From Lewinellaceae bacterium (GTDB taxonomy: Bacteria > Bacteroidota > Bacteroidia > Chitinophagales > Saprospiraceae): a stretch of DNA of 64,000 bases. The position numbers were made by a program, and so were the translations under genes. Below, in pieces: positions 47,001 to 56,200 of this stretch. The notes beneath the pieces are model-generated. The model saw only the letters and a program-made list of their open reading frames with translations. It was not told the origin of the DNA and ran no database searches. How positions within the stretch are numbered: the first letter of the stretch is position 1; each line of letters opens with the position of its first letter. The DNA lies in assembly GCA_020636155.1 (NCBI GenBank), contig JACJYM010000002.1:186001-250000 (forward strand), given 5' to 3'.

Positions 47001-47975
47001 TAAAAATCCTGGTACCATCGCATATGTTCCAGAACTACCATTAGGATAACTGATGGTTACATTGGCCGTACTAACGATACAATTATCTTCATAATCCGCA
47101 TCAGCTAAGCTCCATGAGGCCACACATCCTTCACCGTAATATACATCAAAACTCGTAGAACAAAACACTGTAGGAGGTACATTGTCTTCATAATCTAAAG
47201 TAAACGGGAATGAATTATAACAAAAAGTAGAGGCAGACTGAACGTAGGCTGTATAGGTGCCGGAACCTAATCCAAAAAAGTCTGCACCATCTTGAAAATT
47301 GATTCCATCAATCGAATAAGTGACATCAGAACAGGAGGATGTGCTATTTGCGATGGCGATACTACCGTCAAAAGAATCACTGCAAGTTGGAGGACTTATA
47401 GTTACAACATCTAAAATTACCGGACAGATGTAGTCAAAGTGCAATTCAGCGCAATAGACTTCATAAGGATCCCCAAAGGAGCAAACACGTAAATACCAAG
47501 TACCATCTGCGTCATCATATCCCTCATTAAAATAATTGTAGAAATTATCAATAGGTTGGAATAATTCCCATGTATAAAGCGGTACATTATCATTATGCAA
47601 TGGATGTTCTGGACAGGGCTGGAAGCCGATTTGCAAAAAATTGCTTGGTCCATAATTGGTGCCAACATATTGTGGGAATGAAAGAATTCCTTCTTCAGCC
47701 GATGCCAAATTAGCTACACCGCCAGACGGGGACACCAGCTGAAGTTTTACGTCGAAAGCTATGGGCTGATCCATATCGATGAGTACTTTATTTAATCCGT
47801 AAGTTTGATCAATCAATCCCACTCCGGATACATTGATGGGATAGTCGTAAACAGTTGGACAATTGTTAGTGTGATACTCAAGTGTACTACATCCTACATT
47901 TTGGAAAATTTGTTGAGATGATGCTTGAGTAAAAGATAGAATTACGTAAATTGTTGAAAGTAAAAAGTTTTTCAT
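44058..47975 (-). CDS. T9SS-secreted multidomain surface protein with P-domain and seven Ig-like repeats
   Basis: Protein of 1305 residues from ATG 47975, which gives the signal peptide MKNFLLSTIYVILSFTQA; an in-frame ATG at 48002 is less likely. Order: a proprotein-convertase P-domain-like module (about 20-190; VKLQLVSPSGGVANL and DGTWYLRVCSFGD); two or three HYR/Ig-like modules; a CHU-C-type PKD-like module with SLGDDIVICPGENTTL; then seven tandem Ig-like repeats of about 76 residues with the signature WTGPNGFSS, AGTY and NGC; a C-terminal T9SS type A sorting domain of about 80 residues, with PTISQRNINLRF and ending MRRFVKIN. The sorting domain predicts export through the outer membrane by T9SS. 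A role in adhesion or matrix is inferred. Confidence 0.85.
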   Translation of the reverse strand: MKNFLLSTIYVILSFTQASSQQIFQNVGCSTLEYHTNNCPTVYDYPINVSGVGLIDQTYGLNKVLIDMDQPIAFDVKLQLVSPSGGVANLASAEEGILSFPQYVGTNYGPSNFLQIGFQPCPEHPLHNDNVPLYTWELFQPIDNFYNYFNEGYDDADGTWYLRVCSFGDPYEVYCAELHFDYICPVILDVVTISPPTCSDSFDGSIAIANSTSSCSDVTYSIDGINFQDGADFFGLGSGTYTAYVQSASTFCYNSFPFTLDYEDNVPPTVFCSTSFDVYYGEGCVASWSLADADYEDNCIVSTANVTISYPNGSSGTYAMVPGFLFDYSYSGGEEGLVTYEFVVTDESGNTSECTVIVNLINPGSPDWTSAAPNINLTGECGINNIDDLISQALDQLDANIASNYCGTSTVSIISENTTNGDCPSISFDGTYALNYNGLQNPEFATVHIELFDTEPPVISGVPSNVQIGCFDAFPDVPTPTAFDFCLGDITNAIQVTSSFATGTCAIDEVAVIYAYTWTVQDGCGNQTSESWEVTVVGDQEMSLGDDIVICPGENTTLQGSGSWNAYTWSDGSSQPTLTVNAEGTYSLYVTTNSGCCFEDAINVSIAPSPMASATGGSITCDQNSVTLMGSSDISGSTFSWTGPNGFSSSLQNPSVGAEGTYELIVTSPAGCTASATAEVTADSSLPDVMATGGTLTCTNTSLTLTSSSNTPNVTFNWTGPNGFNSTDMNVEVNVAGSYIITVTSENGCSASSEVTVASNTTAPTVSVPNATIDCQESSVILNPSGSSNVTYSWTGPNGFSSTDMNPEVSTAGTYTVIVTASNGCTGTATSMVTNDTNAPQISAVGGEINCNNPTVTIQTTGSDQYTYNWVGPNGFTANTKNITVSNAGQYTLTATSANGCQSTVSVDITSNTTKPSVSVEGGTLDCNTTTLTISPDVNANVSYVWTGPNGFSATTMDITVNTPGTYNLIVTAENGCTSSAKAVIMSDKNVPSIDIKDATIDCNASSVVLTPISSVDLEYNWSGPNGFSSTEENPEVSNPGEYTLIVTADNGCTNSSSVIVELDADAPQGSLDVADVNCQSGAATLIFNTNGSYTYSWLKDGVELGQDPSIEVSEPGIYSVLIGADNGCNLVLSYSLPENIGNLQAFIETTNATTTVGGTANISFAAGPKAETIEWDNGNTGTEATDLSVGTHTVTVTDIFGCEYTYTFNIEMESSLNELEYFSEISIYPTISQRNINLRFVLNDYENVSMLIYTSLGELVVQEDFKNIKNYNGTVNIEEYSPGVYLLGIRINGKIFMRRFVKIN
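44565..46150 (-). repeat. Seven tandem Ig-like repeats (about 76 aa each)
   Basis: Approximate span of seven consecutive modules in the T9SS protein. Each begins near GG-x-[IL]-x-C and carries W-[TSV]-GPNGF, AG-[TSQ]-Y and NGC, giving one conserved cysteine pair per module. The seventh copy has lost GPNGF (it reads WLKDGVELG). Copies are diverged at DNA level. Confidence 0.75.
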
Positions 47976-48029
47976 GATAATTAATTTTAGTCTATGATGC
48001 AAAGAACTAACTTATCATTATCACAATCG

Positions 48030-48050
48030 CCACATGAAAATGTGGTTTTT
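48030..48050 (+). terminator. Orphan plus-strand terminator-like hairpin
   Basis: CCACAT, a GAAA tetraloop, ATGTGG and five T residues. It is oriented as a plus-strand terminator, yet no plus-strand gene precedes it; it lies between two minus-strand genes. It could end an antisense transcript, or act as a minus-strand RNA hairpin between regulator and T9SS gene. Confidence 0.35.
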
Positions 48051-48062
48051 AGTTACATGATA

Positions 48063-48695
48063 TTAAATATCTCCTCGGAAATACTTTTTAATTAAATCTG
48101 CTTTTTTATTGACACCTAATTCCGCGTAGATGTTTTTAATATGCGATCTCACCGTATTTATGGAAATGTAGCATTTATCTGCAATATCAGAATAGGAGTG
48201 TCCATCCACGAGAAGTTTGATAATTTCGATTTGACGCGGTGATAAATTGTCATTTTTCTGTGATGGACTCAGATTGAAGTGAGCGATGACCTTTCTTGCT
48301 ATGGAGGGAGACATATAGGAACCTCCTTTTTTTATGATATCAATAATTTCAGTTAATTTTGACAATGGAGTTCTTTTTGATACATAAGCACAGGCACCTG
48401 CACAAAGCGCTTCAAATATTTTCTCATCTTCTTCATAGCTCGTCAACATGACGATATCTACTTGAGGTAATTTTTTCTTGATTAATGGGATAGCTTCAAT
48501 TCCAGAAATGTCTGGTAGGCCAATATCGAGGAGCATTAAATCAAGATGTTCAGGAAATGGATGGTGATTCAAAAAATCCTTTACATTGTAACAGTCTAGA
48601 ACCACTTTGATGTCAGGATTGATTTCCAGAAATGATACGAGACTTTTGTGAGTTGCTTTGTCGTCCTCGATAAGTCCTATGTATGTGATTTCCAT
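48063..48695 (-). CDS. NarL/LuxR-family response regulator
   Basis: Cytoplasmic DNA-binding regulator of 210 residues. The receiver domain (about 1-120) has the acidic pocket IEDD at the N-terminus, the phosphoacceptor aspartate in LMLLDIGLPD near residue 54, the switch residues MLTS and the lysine in VSKRTP. A LuxR-type HTH follows (about 145-205): LSPRQIEIIKLLVDGHSYSD then ISINTVRSHIKNIYAELGV. ATG 48695 gives the normal start (MEITYIGLIEDD); the longer frame would need a TTG at 48716. It heads the minus-strand surface block and is the likely partner of the propeller kinase at 30170, although 15 kb away. Confidence 0.9.
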   Translation of the reverse strand: MEITYIGLIEDDKATHKSLVSFLEINPDIKVVLDCYNVKDFLNHHPFPEHLDLMLLDIGLPDISGIEAIPLIKKKLPQVDIVMLTSYEEDEKIFEALCAGACAYVSKRTPLSKLTEIIDIIKKGGSYMSPSIARKVIAHFNLSPSQKNDNLSPRQIEIIKLLVDGHSYSDIADKCYISINTVRSHIKNIYAELGVNKKADLIKKYFRGDI

Positions 48696-48750
48696 GAAAT
48701 TATATTCAAAGTGCAAAATAGTAATTTTGGAGTATAATTAATAATCCTCG

Positions 48751-48778
48751 AATCTACTTTCTTTAATCTACTTTCTTA
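48751..48778. repeat. Tandem 14-bp direct repeat in a divergent promoter region
   Basis: AATCTACTTTCTTT is followed immediately by AATCTACTTTCTTA. It lies in the 208-bp gap between the response-regulator start (minus) and the glycosyltransferase start (plus). Direct repeats of this size often bind NarL-type or other dimeric regulators; a role here is untested. Confidence 0.45.
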
Positions 48779-48903
48779 GAATGTCTTCAAACAATATTGA
48801 TGTCACAATTCATTTTTGATGAAAAAAAATTCTTGCACATAGTTTTGTTGTTCTAAATATTTTTTTTCTATTTGATACTCATAGATCATGTACTTGTTAA
48901 AAA

Positions 48904-50013
48904 TTGTGTAAAAAGCTAAAAATAGGATTTGATGCGAAGCGCCTGTTTAATAATAATACGGGATTAGGTAATTATTCGAGAACTTTGGTTAGAAATCTTG
49001 TCGAGAATTATCCTGAGCATGAGTATCACTTATTTACGCCAAAAATAGGCAAGCATAGTTTCAATGATTATTTTTTGTCGGATCGATTTGTAGTACATAC
49101 ACCATCAGCTTTTCAAAATGGAAATTTATGGAGAAGTATAAAAATACCGGATATAGTTAAAAAGTTTAAACTGGATATCTATCATGGCTTGAGTCATGAA
49201 TTGCCATTAATTAAATTACCATCAAACTGTCATTCGGTTTGTACTTTTCACGATTTAATATTTGAGCTATTTCCTGAGCAATTTAGCATCATTGATAATC
49301 TATTTTTTAGGCTGAAATATCGCCGCTCTGCTAGAAATGCAGACTTAATCATTGCGATAAGTGAAAGCACAAAAGCAGATATGTTAGAGTTATACCATCT
49401 TAACTCCGACAAGGTCAAAGTCGTGTATCAGAGTTATAACCAATATTTTAATACCTCAGATGTGAGGCCATTCGAGGATAGAAAATATTTTTTATTTGTG
49501 GGGAGCCTCATTCAAAGGAAAGGAGTTCATTTGATTATCGATGCCTACCTGCATCACGGAGATTCGCTTCCTGCAATAAAGATTATTGGAGGAGGCAAAG
49601 GAACTTATGCTAAAGATTTGAAAGAAAAGGTTGAAAAGAACAACTTATCTCACAAAATTCAATTCATTGGGTCGGTTTCCAATGAACAGTTGAAAAATTA
49701 TTATCAAAATGCCATAGCCACACTGTTGCCAGCAATTTATGAAGGATTTGGAATCCCAATTGTCGAATCCCTCGCCACGGGGACCCCAGTAGTCATAAGT
49801 TCCTATTCTTCGTTGCCGGAAGCCGCTGGTCCTGGGGCGGAAATTATGCGTGATTACACCAGTAATGCACTATACGATGCCATGATGCAAATGTTAAATC
49901 CAGGTAATTGGCAAGATAAGAGTTCTCGAGGTCATTCTTATGTCACAACACAGTTCGACGGAAATCACCTATCTAACCAACTTATGCACATCTATCGCGA
50001 CCTATTGAAATAG
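48904..50013 (+). CDS. Glycosyltransferase family 4 (mannosyltransferase-like)
   Basis: GT-B enzyme of 369 residues transferring a sugar to a cell-surface glycan precursor in the cytoplasm. The N-terminal domain has KIGFDAKRLFNNNTGLGNYSR, typical of GT4 mannosyltransferase-type enzymes. The C-terminal domain has YFLFVGSLIQRKGVH, the donor-site EX7E region YEGFGIPIVESLATGTPVV and SSLPEAAG. The start is TTG 48904: an in-frame TAA two codons upstream (48898) and lack of an ATG before the conserved core leave no other choice. It is followed 189 bp later by the giant surface protein, which has its own promoter box, so the two may be only loosely linked. Confidence 0.82.
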   Translation: MCKKLKIGFDAKRLFNNNTGLGNYSRTLVRNLVENYPEHEYHLFTPKIGKHSFNDYFLSDRFVVHTPSAFQNGNLWRSIKIPDIVKKFKLDIYHGLSHELPLIKLPSNCHSVCTFHDLIFELFPEQFSIIDNLFFRLKYRRSARNADLIIAISESTKADMLELYHLNSDKVKVVYQSYNQYFNTSDVRPFEDRKYFLFVGSLIQRKGVHLIIDAYLHHGDSLPAIKIIGGGKGTYAKDLKEKVEKNNLSHKIQFIGSVSNEQLKNYYQNAIATLLPAIYEGFGIPIVESLATGTPVVISSYSSLPEAAGPGAEIMRDYTSNALYDAMMQMLNPGNWQDKSSRGHSYVTTQFDGNHLSNQLMHIYRDLLK

Positions 50014-50140
50014 TCCTCACTTTTTCCATACTCAAATTTTTTACATCTAATTACACAATATAATTAATGTCTATATGTGAATTATTGTACTCCTGTGAGT
50101 TTTATATTAAATATTTTTTTATATAAATGATTATTTAATA

Positions 50141-50148
50141 TATATTTG
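50141..50148 (+). promoter_or_regulatory. Candidate -7 box of the giant surface-protein gene
   Basis: TATATTTG matches TAnnTTTG and lies 54 bp before the ATG at 50203. No TTG is present 19 bp upstream, where there is only a T-run. Confidence 0.5.
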
Positions 50149-50202
50149 CAAATTAAACGAGATGTTTATACATCTGTATTATTTTAATAACAAAGGACTC
50201 AC

Positions 50203-53200
50203 ATGGATTACTCAATGAATAAAATCGTTGTATTTAGATTAAAAATCGTTTTACTTTTCGTGCTAATCGGCAATTTAGCTAATCTAAATGCTCAAAGTCA
50301 AATTTTCACTTCCGTTGAACCCACCCTTGTCAACACAACGAAAATGCCTAAAAACATTTTCCAACAAGGAGATGGTTATATGACTTCGTGGGAAAATATT
50401 GATGAGGCGATTCTAATCAATAGCTCGACAGCAACTTTACAATTTTCAAAAGTTAGTTTTTCGAAAATATTGAAACTGAATAATTTTCATTTCAACATCC
50501 CTCAGGGTGCAACCATTAAGGGTATTGAATTGACTATGTACACAGATGTTGATGGTCCAGGATTTATTAATGATGATGAAGTGTTTTTGATGGATGACAG
50601 TGGTATCGCTGCGTCTGTTAATAAATCAGGAAAGTACTACTCGTCCAAAGCCCTAGATTCTGATACATCCAAAGTCCTATATCCGATGACCTATGGATTC
50701 TCTAATGATACATGGGGTAAAACGTGGACGGCAGAAGAAATCAATAGTGACAATTTCGGAGTTAGTCTCATGTTTCGTTCGCTGACTATGGATTCTGTTT
50801 TGCTAAAAGTGGATCATGTTGAACTTGTCATATCGTATATTGCATTGCCACATATTTGTGACGCCGGATGTGGTGTATTTTTTGTGGATGAGCAGCCAAA
50901 TGAAGTCTATGAGTGGGTTATTCCCCAAGGATTCGAATTGATTTCTTCATCAGTTTATGATGATGCGATTAACCTCCATCCAAGTTATGCAGAATATGGA
51001 ATTCATACGATTTGTGTAAAAACGACCAACTCTCAAGGTGTTTTTCAGTCTTGTCGAGATTTTTTATTTCTAAATTGTATCCCTAATGGAAGGCTTGGAG
51101 GTTTGGCATTTTATGATGCCAATTTTAATGGAAAATATGATACAGGCGAAACGAAACTGGAAAATGTTCCGGTTTACTTAATTGATAACCAAGGAGTCAT
51201 TGTGGACATCACTAGCACCAATTATAAGGGTAGATATCAATTTGATGATATTCTACCCGGTGATTATAAACTCAGTTTTAAAGCGCCAACGGGCTATTAT
51301 CCTACGAAAATTAATAACACAATTAACGATTATTCCAATCTCCTTAATTCCAATAATGAGATTTATGTACCCAATGTTATAGAAGCCTATGAGAATATTA
51401 ATCTAAATGCCGGATATGTGTCTAATGGATCAATTGGTGATTTTGTTTGGGACGATGAGAATAGAAATGGGGTGCAAGATTCATTAGAAAATGGAATGGT
51501 AGGTATTAAAATTACCCTATTCACAGCAAGTGGTCAAGCCATTGATTCAACCACAACAGATACGGCTGGAATGTATCATTTTTACGAGGTGTATCCTGGC
51601 AACTATTATGTAGTTTTTGATTCTATTGATGAATACATTTTTACAGAACCAAATATTGGTAATGACACATTGGATTCTGATGTAATCGGACTTTTAGCAA
51701 CGGGAGCAACTGGTGTTTTTTCATTATTGCCAGCTGAAAATCAAGAAAATAATGATGCAGGTTATGCCATCGCAGGGGGTACGATTACTGGGACGATGGT
51801 CGTTGATTTCAATATGAACGACACACTCGATATCGAGGATATACCTATAAAAAACCATCTCATTCAGTTATATGATTCTAATAATCAATTGATTGAGCAA
51901 AAACTGACCAATGATGAAGGTCAATACACTTTTTATCCGGTATTTGAAGGAACTTATTACGTCAAAGTGGACTCGATCGATGGTTTTCTTTTTAGTTCGC
52001 CTTACTCTGGAACCGATATTCTTCACGATTTTGATATCACAGGAAGTCATGGTACTGGAACGACCGATTTAATAAGTGTGTATCCCGGAGATCTCTATGA
52101 GGGTGTCAATGCTGGAATGGTAGATGCAAGAGGAAGCATTGAAGGAGTGGCATGGATTGATAAGAACGGGAATGGAATCTTTGATGACAATGAGGCAACC
52201 ATTGAAAATCTAATCGTAAGCATCGCCAATTCTTCAGGTCAAGTGCTTTATACCAATACAACTAATACGTATGGAAGATACAAATTTGCGGGTTTAACAA
52301 AAGGTACATATTATGTTATTTTTGAAGACCCTCAAAATGATTTGGTTGCTACACTAAGTCATCAAGGTAATGATGTCCTGACTGACTCGGATATTACTGA
52401 TGCGAACGGTTTTAATAGCACCAATCTTATATTTTTAGATTATTTTAAAAAGAAAAAGGGAGTTAATGGTGGCTTTACTGGGTATGGCACAATAGAAACG
52501 ACTCTATTCTTTGATGAAAATATGGATGGTATTTTTGATATTAGTGATTCAGTCTTAGCAGGATTTGAAGTAAGCTTGATATCAGAAAGTGGAAACCCCA
52601 TACTTACACAATTAACCGATGCATTGGGAAAAGTTACTTTTAATCATGTCATCGCAGGTAAGTACCATTTGCAATATCGAAAAAATGAAAATTTCCTGTT
52701 TGCAACTCCCAATGTTGGCAATGACGCAAATGATAGTGATGTGGTAAATATCAGTGGAGACTTAGGCACAACAGAGGATTTTCAGTTAAATATTGATGAT
52801 GTTTTATATCAATATGATGCCGGACTGATATTAGCTGGCGGCACCATCTCTGGGTATGTTATTTTGGATGCTAACAACAATAGCATTCGTGATGCTGGTG
52901 ATATTGCACAACAGGGTGTAAACGTAAAACTATATGATTCTAATGGTACTTTTAAAAATGAAGCCACGACCGATGAGAATGGGTATTATGAATTTTATCC
53001 TGTTCTTGAGGGAGATTATTATGTAAAATTTCCTACCAAAACGGGGTTTATTTTTGCTGATGCAAATGCAGCAGGAGATTCACACACGGATTTTGATATT
53101 ACAAATGACAATGGTTTGGGAACAACATCACTTATCAATGTTGAAAATTTAAAATTTTACACCCATATAGATGCGGGATATCAAGATGTAAGAGGAAGTA

Positions 53201-56200
53201 TTTCTGGGTACGTATGGTATGATACCGATGGCAATGGTATTTTGGAAAATAGTGAATCAGGAATTAATAACGTGACCGTTGAACTTTATGGAAGTGCCGG
53301 AAACTTGGTGAGCATAAAAACAACGGATACAGATGGAAAGTATGAATTTGACCAATTAATTCCCTCGGACTTCTACGTAAAGGTTAATCTACTACAGAAC
53401 AGATACTTTGTAGAGCCTAATCAAGGGTTAAATGACAATTTGGATTCGGAGATAGACGGTAGCCACGGTTCAGGTACCACAGCACTCATTCAACTAGCTA
53501 ATTTCCAGCATATAGATAATTACAATACAGGGATGTCTGCATTCGGAATCATCAAGACGTCCGTATTTTTTGATTCAAATCAAGATGGCATAAGAAATTC
53601 GGATGAAAATGGATTAAGCGGATTTCTTGTAAGTATTCTTGATGCAACCGGAGCTAAGGTGGTAACAAAAGCGACTGATGAAAACGGTGACGTCACTTTC
53701 ACAGACTTAAAAGCAGGAAAATATAGCATTGAATACCAAAAAGATTATCTACATCTCTTTACAAATGCCAATCTAGGTACCGATGAAAATCTCGATTCTG
53801 ATGTTACCAATGTCAATGGAGACATAGGAACGACCGATCAATTCCAATTATATGCTGAGCAAACCCTTCAAAATTTGGACGCCGGTTTTATCTTAGCAGG
53901 TGGTACGATCTCAGGATTAGCCATTCTTGATGCAAACAATAATAACGTACAGGACGCCGGAGATTCTCCATTATTTGGCGTTAAGGTTAAATTATATGAT
54001 TCTGCGGGTAATCTAAAGAACACAGTTCTAACAAATGAATTTGGTTACTATGAATTTTATCCTGTTCTTGAGGGAGATTATTATGTAAAATTTCCTACCA
54101 AAACGGGGTTTATTTTTGCTGATGCAAATGCAGCAGGAGATTCACACACGGATTTTGATATTACAAATGACAATGGTTTGGGAACAACATCACTTATCAA
54201 TGTTGAAAATTTAAAATATTACACCCATCTAGATGCTGGATATCAAGATGTAAGAGGCAGTATTTCTGGGTACGTATGGTATGATTCCGATGGAAATGGC
54301 ATTTTAGAAAATAGCGAATCAGGAATTAATAATGTGACTGTTGAACTTTATGGTAGTGCCGGAAACTTGGTGAGTACAAGCACTACCGATACAGACGGAA
54401 AGTATGAATTTAACCAATTAATTCCCGCGGACTACTACGTAAAGGTTAATCTACTACAGGACAGATACTTTGTAGAACCTAATCAAGGGTTAATTGACAA
54501 TTTGGATTCGGAGATAGACGGTAGTCATGGTGCAGGTACCACAGCACTCATTCAACTAGCTAATTTCCAGCATATAGATAATTTCAATGCTGGGATGTCT
54601 GCATTCGGAATCATCAAGACATCGGTATTTTTTGATTCAAATCAAGATGGCATAAGAAATTCGGATGAAAATGGATTAAGCGGATTTTCTGTAAGTATTC
54701 TTGATGCAACTGGAGCTAAGGTAGTAACAAAAACTACTAATGAAAACGGTGACGTCACTTTCACAGACTTAAAAGCAGGAAAATATAGCATCGAATACCA
54801 AAAAGATTTTCTGCATCTCTTTACAACTGCCAATCTTGGTACCGATGAAAATCTAGATTCTGATGTTACCAATGTCAATGGAGACATAGGAACGACCGAT
54901 CAATTCCAATTATACGCTGAGCAAACCCTTCAAAACTTGGACGCTGGATTCATACTTGCGGGAGGCACAGTATCAGGTAAAGTAGTAGTTGATAAGAATC
55001 TAAATAATAGACTCGATTCGCAGGATTTGCCCATGCCGGGAGTCCTTGTTCAGCTACACAATATGAGTGGTTTACTCATCGATAGTAAAATCAGTGATAC
55101 CAATGGTGAATACAGTTTTTATCCCGTATTGGAAGGTCAATATTATTTGGTGTTTAAGAAAATGACAGGTTATATTTTTGCTGATCCTTATACCACAGGA
55201 AACACAAATACTGATTTTGATGTAGATGAATCTATCTCTAGTGGTAGTACTACCTACTTTAATGTATATAACCTACAGACTGTCGGTCATATAGATGCCG
55301 GATTGCAGGATGCTCGTGGATCATTAAGTGGCGTAGTTTGGCTAGATGCAAATTCCAATGGTTTACTAGATTTTGAACCAGGTGTTGGGAATGTTTTAGT
55401 TGAATTAATCTCATTGGAAACCAACCAAGTTGTAGAAACTACCTCGAGTAACGATTTAGGACAATATGACTTCAATGAAATAATCCCTTCAGATTATTTT
55501 ATCAGGTTTAGTTCTATTCCAAGTCATACATTTTTTACCATGCCGGACATTGGTACTAATGACCAAATCGATTCTGAAGTAACAGGAACTAACGGAGTAG
55601 GAACGACTATGACTATTACTGTCAATAATTTTGAAAAGATATATAACATAAATGCAGGTTTGACGGGATATGGTACCATCACCACCAAAGTTTTTAAAGA
55701 TGAAAATGAAAATGGATTGGATGATGTCAATGAAGGTGGAGTTCCTAATATTTTGGTTAGATTATTACGAAATGGTCAACTCATACAAGAAAGAGAATCA
55801 GATGTCAATGGCTTGGTCACTTTTGACAATGTGTTAATGGGTGATTATTCACTAGAATATGAAATCAACGAAAAACTGAGATTTACGGATTACAAAGTAG
55901 GAAATGATGATGCCATTGATAGCGACGTAAATACTATTAATGGAAACATCGGATTAACCAATGAATTCAACATACATCTAGACGAACACATTACAAATAT
56001 AAATGCCGGATTGATTGATGCTTATGGTTCTATTTCTGGCGTAATTGCAACAGATGGTGATAAAGATGATATGCTCGATCTTGGTGGAATCGATGACGGA
56101 ATACCAATGATGATTGTTATCGCTAAAAATGTGGACGGTACATCATACATTAGCCAAACGGATGAAAATGGATATTACAGCTTTAATCATTTAATCATTG

